Shown here: one piece after another, positions 1-8,244 of the stretch | Numbering within the stretch: position 1 is the first letter of the stretch | How the letters are laid out: each line of letters begins with the position of its first letter | Assembly: GCA_021849505.1 (NCBI GenBank) | Contig: JAJZSW010000022.1 | Location: forward strand, 1 to 35,195 | Origin: Pseudomonadota bacterium | Lineage (GTDB): Bacteria > Pseudomonadota > Gammaproteobacteria > Burkholderiales > Rhodocyclaceae | Length of the DNA stretch: 35,195 nucleotides | Direction of reading: 5' to 3' | Notes under the pieces: generated by a model | Told to the model about the DNA's origin: nothing | Databases searched by the model: none | The model's input: the letters and a program-made list of their open reading frames with translations, nothing else | Made by a program: the position numbers and the translations under genes

Positions 1-2
1 AT

Positions 3-146
3 TGCACGGGCGAAAAAGTCGCCAGCCAGGCCATGATCGTTGCCAGTCCCGCGCTGGGCGCCGCCGACTGGCCCACTCTGGCGCGTTCGAAACTCTACGA
101 CCCCGCCTTCGCGCATCGCTTCCGCAAGGCTACGGAGAAACCATGA
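3..146 (+). CDS. cbiF: C-terminus of probable cobalt-precorrin-4 C11-methyltransferase (partial)
   Basis: The first 144 bases read in one open frame that ends in TGA overlapping the ATG of the next gene (ATGA). The 47 visible residues include IVASPALGA and end SKLYDPAFAHRFRKATEKP. That resembles the usual end of CbiF/CobM, where a 'LILVGxAL' strand is followed by a 'S-x-LYdp-x-x-x-H-x-[FY]-R' tail. The family methylates C-11 of cobalt-precorrin-4. No CbiF is found elsewhere in the window, and the coupled position at the head of the corrin operon fits. The start lies outside the window and only the tail is visible, so the call rests on a short motif plus context. Confidence 0.65.
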   Translation, partial: CTGEKVASQAMIVASPALGAADWPTLARSKLYDPAFAHRFRKATEKP

Positions 147-1069
147 CGAATGACACCGCTCTCCTGCTGGTTGGCCACGGCTCGCGCGGCCGCGAAGGCA
201 ACAAGGAAACCATCGGCTTTGCCGCGCAATGGCGCGAACAACATCCCGATTGGCGCATCGAGGTCTGCTTCATCGAGCATGCCGAGGTGCTGCTCGACGA
301 GGGCCTCGACCGCGCCGCGCGGGACGCGAGGAAAGTGCTGGTCATTCCCTTCATCCTCAATGCCGCCGGCCACGTCAAGATGGAACTGCCGGCGGCCATC
401 GAGCGCGCCCGGACGCGGCATCCGCGGGTCGAGTTCGGCGTCACGCGCCATCTCGGCATGGGGCGCGAGATCTTCGCCGTGCTGCAGGGCCAACTGGAAC
501 GCCTGATGAAGGGACTGGCGATGCCCGATCCCCAGACCACCGGCGTCATCCTGCTCGGCCGCGGTTCCTCGGATGCCGGCGCCAACGGCGAACTGGCCAA
601 GATGGCGCGCTGGCTCTTCGAGGCCAACGATCACGAACTGGTGGATCTCGCCTTCACGGGTGTCACCTGGCCGCGCCTGGAAAGCGTCGTGCAGCGCCAG
701 GCCAGGCTCGGCACGATGCAGACATGCATCGTCCCCGTTTATCTTTTCACCGGCGTGCTGATCGAACGCATCCAGGCGCAGGTGGAACGCCTGCGGCGGC
801 AGTATCCGCGCATTGCCTTCGCGCTCGGCACCCATTTCGGTTTCGATCCCGGCATCTTCGCCCTGCTCGACCAGAGGGTGGCGGGGGTGGCGGGCGACGA
901 ACTGCCCGCGGGACGCATGCTCGAATGCGACGGCTGCAAGTACCGCGAGGCGGCGGCGGAGGAGCATCTGCACGATCACAGCCATACGGCCACCCATGGG
1001 CATGGCCGTCACGGCTGTTCCCACAAGCATTCCCGAGGCATTCCTGAACCGGAGACACGCACCGCATGA
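143..1069 (+). CDS. cbiX: Sirohydrochlorin cobaltochelatase CbiX, two-domain long form
   Basis: 308 residues. CbiX inserts Co2+ into sirohydrochlorin (factor II), the committed step of the anaerobic cobalamin route, in the cytoplasm. The N-terminal half carries the LLLVGHGSR motif (His12) and the second metal-site histidine in NAAGHVKMELP (His77). The second half repeats the chelatase fold (ILLGRGSSDAG) without the histidines, as in long CbiX proteins. The C-terminus has LECDGC (Cys262, Cys265) and then a tail with nine histidines within about 25 residues. A Cys-x-x-Cys plus His-rich tail is known from long CbiX proteins, where an Fe-S centre and metal storage have been proposed. The ATG at 143 overlaps the previous stop and begins the conserved TALLLVGHGSR segment; an upstream in-frame extension has no family support. 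Confidence 0.93.
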   Translation: MTNDTALLLVGHGSRGREGNKETIGFAAQWREQHPDWRIEVCFIEHAEVLLDEGLDRAARDARKVLVIPFILNAAGHVKMELPAAIERARTRHPRVEFGVTRHLGMGREIFAVLQGQLERLMKGLAMPDPQTTGVILLGRGSSDAGANGELAKMARWLFEANDHELVDLAFTGVTWPRLESVVQRQARLGTMQTCIVPVYLFTGVLIERIQAQVERLRRQYPRIAFALGTHFGFDPGIFALLDQRVAGVAGDELPAGRMLECDGCKYREAAAEEHLHDHSHTATHGHGRHGCSHKHSRGIPEPETRTA

Positions 1070-1740
1070 GCGCCAACACCGTCACGGAACAACTGACCGC
1101 CGCCGGGCGGGCCATCGAACACGACTCCTTCGCCATCATCGACGCCGAGGCCGGACCGCACGCCTATACCGCCGAGCAGTGGCCGCTGGTGCGTCGCATG
1201 ATCCACGCCAGCGCCGACTTCGAGATGAACGGCCTGACCGCCTTTCATCCGGAGGCGCTGCGGGCCGGCATGGCGGCCGTGCTCAAGGGCGGCACGCCCG
1301 TCGTCGCCGATGTCGAAATGATCTGTGTCGGCCTTTCCAGGCCGCGCCTGAAGCACTTCGGCCTGACGACGCACCACCATATCTCGGACGCCGATGTCAT
1401 CGCGGCCGCGCAGGCCGAGGGCGGCACGCGCGCGGTGCAGGCGATGAAGAAGGCGCAACGGCTGGGCACGCTCGACGGCGCCATCGTCGGCATCGGCAAC
1501 GCGCCGACCGCGCTGCTCGAACTGGCGCGTCTGATCCGCGAGGAAGGGGTTCGACCGGCACTGGTGCTGGCGATGCCCGTGGGCTTCGTCTCCGCCGCCG
1601 AATCCAAGGAGGCGATGATGGCCATCGACGCCGTGCCCTGGATCGCCATCCGGGGCCGCAAGGGCGGCTCGACCCTGGTGGTCGCGGCCATTCACGCGCT
1701 GCTGTCGCTGGCCGAAGCCGAGCAGAAAAAGGCGGCATGA
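1066..1740 (+). CDS. cbiC: Cobalt-precorrin-8 methylmutase (CbiC/CobH)
   Basis: 224 residues, the normal length. The enzyme moves the C-11 methyl to C-12, giving cobyrinic acid (or hydrogenobyrinic acid in the aerobic route). The catalytic histidine is expected in the RRMIHASADFEM segment (His47). The glycine-rich core GTLDGAIVGIGNAPTALLEL and the closing PWIAIRGRKGGSTLVVAAIHAL are diagnostic for the family. It starts with ATG overlapping the cbiX stop by four bases and ends in an ATGA overlap with cbiD, so it is translationally coupled on both sides. The surrounding cbiX/cbiD/cbiG set argues for the cobalt-containing substrate rather than precorrin-8X. Confidence 0.95.
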   Translation: MSANTVTEQLTAAGRAIEHDSFAIIDAEAGPHAYTAEQWPLVRRMIHASADFEMNGLTAFHPEALRAGMAAVLKGGTPVVADVEMICVGLSRPRLKHFGLTTHHHISDADVIAAAQAEGGTRAVQAMKKAQRLGTLDGAIVGIGNAPTALLELARLIREEGVRPALVLAMPVGFVSAAESKEAMMAIDAVPWIAIRGRKGGSTLVVAAIHALLSLAEAEQKKAA

Positions 1741-2876
1741 CGCCGGACAAGATCCGCAAGGGCGATGCCCGGCGCAAGCGCGGCAACCGCACCGGTTTCA
1801 CCACCGGCGCCTGTTCGGCGGCGGCGGCCCGCGCCGCCACGCTCGGTCTGCTGCAAGGCAGGGTGCCGGAAACGGTGGTCTGCCGCCTGCCCAACGGCGA
1901 GGATACCGTCTTCGCCGTCATCGACGGTTCGGTCGAGGAAGGCGCCGGCCTGGCGCACGCGGGGATCGTCAAGGATGCCGGCGACGACCCGGATGCGACG
2001 CATGGCGCCCGCCTGACCGCCGACGTGCGCATCCTCAGGCGCCATGCCGGCGAGGTCGTCCTGAAAGGCGGCACCGGCGTCGGCGTCGTGACCCGCGAGG
2101 GCCTGGGACTGGAAGTCGGCGGCCCGGCGATCAATCCGGCGCCACGGCGCAACATCGCCGACAACGTGCGCGCCGTCGCCGGGGATCTGCTCGAACACGA
2201 CGGACTGGAAGTCACCCTCTCGGTACCCGATGGCGAGGCGATCGCGAAAAAGACGCTCAACGGACGCCTCGGCATCCTCGGCGGCATTTCCATCCTCGGC
2301 ACCACCGGCATTGTGCGTCCCTATTCGACCGCCGCCTTCCGCGCCAGCGTCGTGCAGGCCATCGACGTGGCCGCGAAGCAGGGCCAGACCAGCGTGGTGC
2401 TGACCACCGGCGGGCGCACCGAGAAATTCGCCATGAAGCAGTTGCCGGAACTCGACGAGTCCTGTTTCGTGCAGATGGGCGACTTCGTCAAGGCGGCGTT
2501 CGCGACCGCCCTCAAGCGCAAGCTGCCGAACATCGTTGTCGGCGCCATGGTCGGCAAGCTGACCAAGATGTGCCAGGGTCTCGCGGTGACGCACGCCTGG
2601 AAGGCCGAGATAGACCGCGACATCCTCGCCGAGTCGGCGCGGGAAGTCGGCGCGCCGGTCGATCTGGTCGAGGAAATCCGCGCCGCCGAGACCGCCCGCT
2701 TCGCCGCCGAACGGCTGGCCACGCTGGGCCTGGCCGTCGCCTTCCACCAGCAACTGGCGAAAAAGGCCATCCGCAGCCTGAAGGACCGGTACCCCGGCCC
2801 CTACCATCTGACGGTGCTGGTTTGTGACTTCGAAGGCCATTTCATCTGCCGGGTGGAAGAGGAGGACGCGCAATGA
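1737..2876 (+). CDS. cbiD: Cobalt-precorrin-5B C1-methyltransferase CbiD
   Basis: 379 residues. CbiD methylates C-1 in the anaerobic pathway with S-adenosylmethionine; it is unrelated to the canonical corrin methyltransferases and marks the early-cobalt route. Diagnostic segments are NRTGFTTGACSAAAARAA near the N-terminus, GGTGVGVVTREGLGLEVGGPAINP, LGILGGISILGTTGIVRPYS and VVLTTGGRTEKFAMK. The ATG at 1737 overlaps the cbiC stop. The open frame runs far upstream (to 813), but that part is antisense-like sequence inside cbiX and cbiC and has no family similarity. It ends in an ATGA overlap with cbiE-T. Confidence 0.95.
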   Translation: MTPDKIRKGDARRKRGNRTGFTTGACSAAAARAATLGLLQGRVPETVVCRLPNGEDTVFAVIDGSVEEGAGLAHAGIVKDAGDDPDATHGARLTADVRILRRHAGEVVLKGGTGVGVVTREGLGLEVGGPAINPAPRRNIADNVRAVAGDLLEHDGLEVTLSVPDGEAIAKKTLNGRLGILGGISILGTTGIVRPYSTAAFRASVVQAIDVAAKQGQTSVVLTTGGRTEKFAMKQLPELDESCFVQMGDFVKAAFATALKRKLPNIVVGAMVGKLTKMCQGLAVTHAWKAEIDRDILAESAREVGAPVDLVEEIRAAETARFAAERLATLGLAVAFHQQLAKKAIRSLKDRYPGPYHLTVLVCDFEGHFICRVEEEDAQ

Positions 2877-4171
2877 ACACGGTTTCCATCGTCGGCATCC
2901 TCGACGACGGCTGGGAAGGACTCGCCGAACCTGCCCGGCGCCGTCTCGCCAGCGCCGACTTTGTGATCGGCGTCGGCCGCACGCTGGAACGGGTCGGACC
3001 GCGGCTTGCCGCCGGCTGCGAGGTGCGCGACATGGACGGCGCACTGACCAAAGCGCCGGAGTGGATCAAGGCGGCGCTGGCCGAGGGAAAATCCGTCGCC
3101 GTGCTGGCGACCGGCGACCCGCTCTGCCACGGCATCGCCAGCTACCTGCTCGACAAGCTCGGGGGCAAGAACGTAGAGATCCTGCCGACGCCATCCACGC
3201 TGCAGATTGCCTGCGCCCGCTGGAAGAAGCCGTGGCAGGACGTCGCGATCGCCTCCTGCCACGGCAAGGACGCCGGCGAATGGGTCGTCGGCGCGACGCC
3301 GGACCACGGCCTTTATCCGCTGATGCGGGCGATTGCGCTGAACCGTCGCGTGTTCGCCTTCATGAGCCCGGAAAACGGTCCGGCGCGCCTGGCCCGCGCG
3401 TTGCAGACGGCCGGCTATGGCGTCGATGGCGACGCGAAGCTCTCGGTGGCCGCGCGCCTGCTGCTGCCCGACGAAGCCGTCCATGTCGACCTGCCCGTCG
3501 CCGCAGCAGCAGGGATGCAATTCGCCGAGCCCTGCGTCGTGCTGGTGGAGCATGACGCCGACAACGCGCCCCGCTTCGGCCTCGAAGACGTCGAGTATCT
3601 GCAACGCACGCCCGAGAAAGGCCTGATCACCAAGCAGGAAGCGCGTGCGCTGTCGCTGGCCAAGCTGCAGTTGAAACCGGACGCCGTCGCCTGGGACATC
3701 GGCGCCGGCGCCGGCAGCGTTGGCCTTGAAGCTGCCCGCCTCGCGCCACTGGGCCATGTCTGGGCCATCGAAAAGAACGCGGACGATGCCGCCATCGCCC
3801 GCGCCAACGCCGTGAAATTTCGCGTTGGCAATTACACGCCATGCGAAGGCAAGGCGCCGGCCCATCTCGACGGCTGGCCCGACCCGGACGCGGTCTTCAT
3901 CGGCGGCTCGGGCGGCGAGCTGGCCGAGCTGATCCGCCTCGCCCTCGCGCGGCTGAAACCCGGCGGCCGACTGGTGATGAACTTCGTCACGCTGGAAAAC
4001 CTCGCCACGGCGACGGCCACGCTCAAGGACATCGGTGCCGCCTGGGAAGTCGTGCAACTCCAGGCCAGCCGCAGCCAGCCGATTCTCGACCTGCACCGCC
4101 TCGCGGCGCAAAACCCCGTGTGGATCATCACTGCAAGCAAGGAACCCTTATGTCCCGTTACGGCAAACTGA
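2873..4171 (+). CDS. cobL: Cobalt-precorrin C5,C15-methyltransferase/decarboxylase, CbiE-CbiT fusion (CobL-type)
   Basis: 432 residues with two fused enzymes. Residues ~1-210 are the CbiE-type tetrapyrrole methylase (C-5); residues ~235-425 are the CbiT-type Rossmann methyltransferase that methylates C-15 and decarboxylates the C-12 acetate. The CbiE start SIVGILDDGWEGL, the ATGDPLCHGIASYLL segment and the CbiT SAM-binding loop WDIGAGAGSVGLEAARL followed by AIEKNADDA are clear. The start overlaps the cbiD stop by four bases. The 3' end overlaps cbiL by 22 bases. A copy of the dispersed 23-bp repeat (one mismatch) lies at 2940-2962, read as RRLASADF in the CbiE half. Confidence 0.94.
   Translation: MNTVSIVGILDDGWEGLAEPARRRLASADFVIGVGRTLERVGPRLAAGCEVRDMDGALTKAPEWIKAALAEGKSVAVLATGDPLCHGIASYLLDKLGGKNVEILPTPSTLQIACARWKKPWQDVAIASCHGKDAGEWVVGATPDHGLYPLMRAIALNRRVFAFMSPENGPARLARALQTAGYGVDGDAKLSVAARLLLPDEAVHVDLPVAAAAGMQFAEPCVVLVEHDADNAPRFGLEDVEYLQRTPEKGLITKQEARALSLAKLQLKPDAVAWDIGAGAGSVGLEAARLAPLGHVWAIEKNADDAAIARANAVKFRVGNYTPCEGKAPAHLDGWPDPDAVFIGGSGGELAELIRLALARLKPGGRLVMNFVTLENLATATATLKDIGAAWEVVQLQASRSQPILDLHRLAAQNPVWIITASKEPLCPVTAN
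2940..2962 (-). repeat. Dispersed 23-bp repeat, copy 1 (1 mismatch)
   Basis: Matches the 23-bp consensus that starts AAAGTCGGCGCTGGCGGGAC and ends GGC at 22 of 23 positions, on the minus strand. It lies inside cobL. Its reading frame (CRPASADF-type) differs from that of most other copies, and the local sequence fits an ordinary CbiE helix, so this copy could have evolved in place rather than been inserted. Confidence 0.6.
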
Positions 4172-4920
4172 TCGGCGCCTCCCTCGGCCCCGGCGACCCC
4201 GAACTCATCACCCGCCGCGCCTGGGCGGCGCTGCAATCCGGCGCGCGCTGGCTGTACCCGGTGAAGAAGGCCGCGGAAGCGTCCTATGCGCTGTCCATCG
4301 TCGAGCGCGGCGGCCTGGCGCGGCCGGCCGACGCCGTCGAACTGGTGTTCCCGATGACGCGCGACGCGGAAATCCTCGCGAAGGCCTGGACGCGCGCCGC
4401 CGCGCAAACGGCGGTGCTGCTGGCCGAGGGACGCGACCTGGTGTTCCTCGTCGAGGGCGATGCCTCCACCTTCGCCACCTTCGGCCACCTCGCGCGCGCG
4501 GTGCGCGATCTCGCGCCCGAGGTGGCGGTCGAGACCATCCCCGGCGTTTCCTCCTTCGCCGCCGCGGCCGCCGCCACCGGCGTGACGCTGGCCGAAGAGG
4601 ACGAAACCTTCGCCGTCATCCCGGCCGCCTACGGCGTCGAGGTCATCGATCGCCTGCTCGACGAATTCGACACCCTGGCGCTGATGAAGGTCAAGCCGCT
4701 GATGGACGAGGCGATCGAGCTGCTGGCGCGGCGCGAGCTGCTGGCGAGCTCGGTCTTCGTCGAAAAGGTCGGCGCGCCCGACGAGCGCATCGTGCGCGAT
4801 GTCGCTCGCTTGAGGGGCGAGGCGGTGAACTACCTGTCGCTGCTGCTGGTGCAGAACCCCAAGCGCCAACGCGGCGAGTTGCGGCGCGGCTGCCGCAAGC
4901 GCAAGGAGGCGGTGGCGTGA
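4150..4920 (+). CDS. cbiL: Cobalt-precorrin-2 C20-methyltransferase (CbiL/CobI)
   Basis: 256 residues of the tetrapyrrole methylase fold. It transfers the C-20 methyl to cobalt-factor II, straight after CbiX. The N-terminal GASLGPGDPELITRRA motif, LVFLVEGDASTFATFGHL, ETIPGVSSFAAAAAATG and DTLALMKVKPLMDEAIELL place it with CbiL/CobI. The ATG at 4150 lies inside the end of cobL (22-base overlap) and immediately precedes the conserved GPGD segment. The last ~20 residues are rich in Arg and Lys. It ends in a GTGA overlap with cbiG. Confidence 0.93.
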   Translation: MSRYGKLIGASLGPGDPELITRRAWAALQSGARWLYPVKKAAEASYALSIVERGGLARPADAVELVFPMTRDAEILAKAWTRAAAQTAVLLAEGRDLVFLVEGDASTFATFGHLARAVRDLAPEVAVETIPGVSSFAAAAAATGVTLAEEDETFAVIPAAYGVEVIDRLLDEFDTLALMKVKPLMDEAIELLARRELLASSVFVEKVGAPDERIVRDVARLRGEAVNYLSLLLVQNPKRQRGELRRGCRKRKEAVA

Positions 4921-5648
4921 GAATCGCTGTCGTCGCGATTACCCGCCATGGCATCGCACTGGCCGGTCGGGTCGTTGCCGCCTGGCCTGGCGCGCAGTTG
5001 TTTGCGCCGGAGAAGTTCCGCACGGAGGCCGAAGCCGCCGCGCCCGGCGCCGCCCATTGCTATGCCGGCAAGGTCGGCGACCAGGTGCCGGCGCTGTTCG
5101 CCGCCTTCGACGGCATCGTCTGCATTGTTTCGCTCGGCGCCGTGGTGCGGTTGATCGCGCCGCATCTCAAGAACAAGGAAAACGACCCGGCCGTGGTGGT
5201 GGTCGACGAGGCCGGCCGTTTCGCCATCCCCGTCCTTTCCGGTCATCTCGGCGGCGCCAATGCCTTGGCCGGCCATCTGGCGACGGCGCTCGACGCAACG
5301 CCGGTGTTGACCACCGCTTCGGATGCGCGCGCAACCATCGCCGTCGATTTGCTCGGCCGCGAATTCGGCTGGCGCATCGAGGCCGATCACGACACGCTGG
5401 TGCGCGCGAGCGCCGCGATGGTGAACGACGAGCCCGTGGCGCTCGTCCAGGAGGACGGCGCGCGGGACTGGTGGGCCGGGCATGCCAACGGCCGCGGCGG
5501 GCCGCTGCCGGCCAATATCGTCCTGTTCGACCGGCTGGAGGATGTGGCGCCGGATGCGTTCGCCGCCGTGCTGTGGATCGCTTCGCGCGCCATACCCGCG
5601 GATATTGCCGCCCGCCTGGCGGGACGCTGCGTGGCGTATCGGCCATGA
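4917..5648 (+). CDS. cbiG: Cobalt-precorrin-5A hydrolase CbiG, N-terminal and central domains only
   Basis: 243 residues from a GTG start (GTGA overlap with cbiL). CbiG opens the delta-lactone of cobalt-precorrin-5A and releases acetaldehyde, a step found only in the anaerobic pathway. The core FDGIVCIVSLGAVVRLIAPHLKNK and VVVVDEAGRFAIPVLSGHLGGAN are the CbiG signature. The C-terminal CbiG domain (CobE-like) is absent from this protein and is encoded by the next gene, so the usual single CbiG is split in two. The two frames overlap by four bases (ATGA), which suggests stable co-expression rather than a recent frameshift. Confidence 0.92.
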   Translation: MRIAVVAITRHGIALAGRVVAAWPGAQLFAPEKFRTEAEAAAPGAAHCYAGKVGDQVPALFAAFDGIVCIVSLGAVVRLIAPHLKNKENDPAVVVVDEAGRFAIPVLSGHLGGANALAGHLATALDATPVLTTASDARATIAVDLLGREFGWRIEADHDTLVRASAAMVNDEPVALVQEDGARDWWAGHANGRGGPLPANIVLFDRLEDVAPDAFAAVLWIASRAIPADIAARLAGRCVAYRP

Positions 5649-6040
5649 ATATCGCACTGGGCATCGGCTGCGACCGCGGCACGCCCGCCGCCACCATCGC
5701 GCAATGCGTCGCCGAGGCGCTCGCCGCCTGCGGCGCGACGCTCGCCGACGTGCGCGCCGTCGCCTCCATCGACCTCAAGGCGAATGAAACAGGGATGCAG
5801 GAAGCCGCCCGCACGCACCGCTGGACGATCCGCTTTTACCCGGCCGTCGCGCTGGCAAGGGTTGCCGTGCCGAACCCCTCGGAAACCGTGCGCCGGCACA
5901 CCGGCACGCCCTCGGTCGCCGAAGCCGCCGCGCTGCTGGCCGCCGGCGCCGGGATGTCGCAACTGCTGATCGAAAAACACAAGCTGCGCGGCCCGGACGG
6001 CCGCAACGCCACAATCTCCATCGCGAGGATGTCCCAATGA
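5645..6040 (+). CDS. cobE: CobE / CbiG C-terminal domain protein
   Basis: 131 residues. The opening LGIGCDRGTPAATIAQCVAEAL, the middle VASIDLKANETGMQEAA and the end GPDGRNATISIARM match the CobE/CbiG C-terminal family. In the anaerobic pathway this domain is usually fused to CbiG; in aerobic producers it stands alone as CobE, whose exact role is unclear. Here it directly follows the CbiG N-terminal gene with an ATGA overlap and overlaps cbiH at its end in the same way. The likely role, by inference, is to complete a two-subunit CbiG. Confidence 0.9.
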   Translation: MNIALGIGCDRGTPAATIAQCVAEALAACGATLADVRAVASIDLKANETGMQEAARTHRWTIRFYPAVALARVAVPNPSETVRRHTGTPSVAEAAALLAAGAGMSQLLIEKHKLRGPDGRNATISIARMSQ

Positions 6041-6951
6041 ACGGAAAGATCATGCTCGTCGGCCTCGGCCCGGGCAGCCACGACCACCTGACGGCGCGCG
6101 CCCGCGCCGCCATCGCCGAGGCCGACGTGGTCATCGGCTACGCCACCTACATCCGTCTCGTCGCCGAGCTGCTCGACGGCAAGGAAGTCGTGAAGAAGGG
6201 CATGACCGAGGAACTCGACCGCGCCGTCGAGGCCCTCGACCGCGCGCGCCAAGGGAAGAAAGTCGCGCTGGTGTCCTCGGGCGACGCGGGGGTGTACGGC
6301 ATGGCCGGGCCGACCTACGAGGTGCTGTTCCAGGCCGGCTGGACGCCCGATGCGGAGATCGAGGTCGAGATCGTGCCCGGCGCCTCGGCGCTCAACACCT
6401 GCGCCGCGCTGATCGGCGCGCCGCTGACGCACGACTTCTGCGCGATTTCGCTGTCCGACCTGCTGACGCCCTGGCCGGTCATCGCGCGCCGTCTCGATGC
6501 CGCCGCCGCCGCCGATTTCGTCGTCGCCCTCTACAACCCGAAGAGCGGCCGGCGCACCGGCCAGATCGTCGAGGCGCAGCGCCTCTTCCTGCGCCATCGC
6601 GATCCCGCCACGCCGGTCGCCGTCGTCAAGTCCGCCTACCGCGCCAAGCAGCGCATCGAGTTCGCCACGCTGGAACGGATGGCCGAATGCGAGATCGGCA
6701 TGCTCTCCACCGTGCTGATCGGCAACTCCACCACCTATGTCCGCGACGGCCTGATGGTGACGCCGCGCGGCTACGCCCAAAAATACGACGGCACGGGGGC
6801 GTCAAGGGAAGGCGAGCGCGCCGGCCGCTCGCTGTCGACGGGACTGGACGGCTGGCTGGCCGCCATCAGGGCAAGCGGCAAGAGCGCCGCCGAACTCGCG
6901 CGCGAGCACCGCCTGCCGGTCGATTACGTCGAGGCCGTGCTGGCGTCATGA
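6037..6951 (+). CDS. cbiH: Cobalt-precorrin-3 C17-methyltransferase (CbiH/CobJ) with C-terminal extension
   Basis: 304 residues. The first ~245 are the tetrapyrrole methylase that methylates C-17 and contracts the ring: LVGLGPGSHDHLTARA, VIGYATYIRLV, VALVSSGDAGVYGMAG, EIVPGASALNTCAALIGAPL and FVVALYNPKSGRR are all typical. After TYVRDGLMVTPRGY come about 55 extra residues with an Arg/Ser-rich linker and a short helical end (AAELAREHRLPVDYVEAVLAS) that I do not recognise as a named domain. The gene overlaps cobE upstream and cbiA downstream by four bases each. No ferredoxin-like domain is attached. Confidence 0.93.
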   Translation: MNGKIMLVGLGPGSHDHLTARARAAIAEADVVIGYATYIRLVAELLDGKEVVKKGMTEELDRAVEALDRARQGKKVALVSSGDAGVYGMAGPTYEVLFQAGWTPDAEIEVEIVPGASALNTCAALIGAPLTHDFCAISLSDLLTPWPVIARRLDAAAAADFVVALYNPKSGRRTGQIVEAQRLFLRHRDPATPVAVVKSAYRAKQRIEFATLERMAECEIGMLSTVLIGNSTTYVRDGLMVTPRGYAQKYDGTGASREGERAGRSLSTGLDGWLAAIRASGKSAAELAREHRLPVDYVEAVLAS

Positions 6952-8231
6952 TGGCAGCCTGCCCCGCGCTGCTCGTCGCCGCCCCGGCCTCCGGCCACGG
7001 CAAGACCACCGTGGTCGCCGCGCTCGCACGGCTGCACACACGGCTCGGTCGCACGGTGCGCATCTTCAAGTGCGGCCCGGACTTCCTCGACCCGATGATC
7101 CATGCGCTGGCCGTGGGCCATTCCTGCGAGAACATCGACTTCCGCATGTGCGGCGAGGAAGACGCGCGCTGGCGGCTGGCGCGCGCCGCGCGGGAAGCCG
7201 ACCTGATCCTCGTCGAAGGCGTGATGGGGCTTTACGATTCGGAGCCGACCGGCGCCGAATTGGCGCGCCGGCTGGGCCTGCCGATCCTGCTCGTCGTCGA
7301 TGCCGGCGCGATGGCCGGCAGCTTCGGCGCGGTGGCGTGGGGCCTCAAGCATTACCGGGAGGGGGCGCCGATCGCCCATGCGCTCGCCAATCGCGTCGGC
7401 AGCGACTACCACGCCGCGCTGTGCCGCGCGAGCCTGCCGGCGGACATCGCCTGGGCGGGAAGTCTGCCGCGCGACGCGGATGCCGCGCTGCCGGAGCGCC
7501 ACCTGGGCCTGCTGCCCGCCGCCGAAATCGCCGATCTCGACGCCCGGATCGAGCGCATGGCCGACCTGCTCGTCGCCACGCCGGCCGCCGAACCGCCGCC
7601 CGCCGTCGACTTTGCCGTCCTGTCAGCGCCGACTTTTGAACCGCTGCTGGCAGGCAAAACCATCGCCGTCGCCCGCGACGCCGCCTTCTGTTTCCTCTAT
7701 CCCGCCAACCTCGAATGCCTGGCGGCCATGGGTGCGCGGCTCGCCTTCTTCTCGCCGCTCGCCGATGTGGTGCTGCCCGACTGCGATGCCGTCTGGCTGC
7801 CCGGCGGCTATCCTGAACTGCATGCCGAGCGCCTTGCCGCCAACCGCGCCATGGCTGCCGCGCTGGCCGCGCATGTGGCGGCCGGCAAGCCGCTGCTGGC
7901 CGAATGCGGCGGCATGATGGTCTGCTTCGAATCGCTGCATACCGTCGCCGGAGAAAACCATGCGATGTTCGGCCTGCTGCCCGGCCAGACGCGCATGCAG
8001 GCCAGGCTCGCCGGTCTCGGCATGCTCACGGCAGAACTGCCCGAAGGCCGGCTCACCGGCCACACCTTCCACTACTCGACGGCCGCAACGCCGCTCGTCC
8101 CCATCGCGCAGGCCATGAAGGCGGCAGGCCGGGGCGGCGAGGCGATCCATCGCGTCGGCCGGCTCACCGCCAGCTACATGCATTTCTATTTCCCGTCGAA
8201 TCCCGATGCCGCGGCGCGGCTGTTCCTGTAA
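6948..8231 (+). CDS. cbiA: Cobyrinate a,c-diamide synthase (CbiA/CobB)
   Basis: 427 residues. It amidates the a- and c-carboxylates of cobyrinic acid using glutamine and ATP. The N-terminal half has the P-loop APASGHGKTT (residues ~12-21) and LILVEGVMGLYD. The C-terminal half is a class I-like glutaminase domain with the nucleophile in LAECGGMMVCF (Cys320) and a closing YMHFYFPSNP. ATG at 6948 overlaps the cbiH stop; a second ATG follows at once (MM start). The linker between the halves carries a dispersed repeat copy (7614-7636) read as AVLSAPTF. It is the last gene before the riboswitch, which begins 13 bases after its stop. Confidence 0.95.
   Translation: MMAACPALLVAAPASGHGKTTVVAALARLHTRLGRTVRIFKCGPDFLDPMIHALAVGHSCENIDFRMCGEEDARWRLARAAREADLILVEGVMGLYDSEPTGAELARRLGLPILLVVDAGAMAGSFGAVAWGLKHYREGAPIAHALANRVGSDYHAALCRASLPADIAWAGSLPRDADAALPERHLGLLPAAEIADLDARIERMADLLVATPAAEPPPAVDFAVLSAPTFEPLLAGKTIAVARDAAFCFLYPANLECLAAMGARLAFFSPLADVVLPDCDAVWLPGGYPELHAERLAANRAMAAALAAHVAAGKPLLAECGGMMVCFESLHTVAGENHAMFGLLPGQTRMQARLAGLGMLTAELPEGRLTGHTFHYSTAATPLVPIAQAMKAAGRGGEAIHRVGRLTASYMHFYFPSNPDAAARLFL
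7614..7636 (-). repeat. Dispersed 23-bp repeat, copy 2 (2 mismatches)
   Basis: Minus-strand match to the consensus at 21 of 23 positions, inside the inter-domain linker of cbiA. In the gene frame it reads AVLSAPTF, the same frame as the copies in cobS and the NYN gene. Confidence 0.85.
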
Positions 8232-8244
8232 AATCCGCCCCGAC

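Noticed and set aside
1207-1222. Possible eleventh copy of the dispersed repeat in cbiC
   Set aside because: Only about 16 of 23 positions match and it codes the conserved HASADFE active-site segment, so protein conservation explains it.
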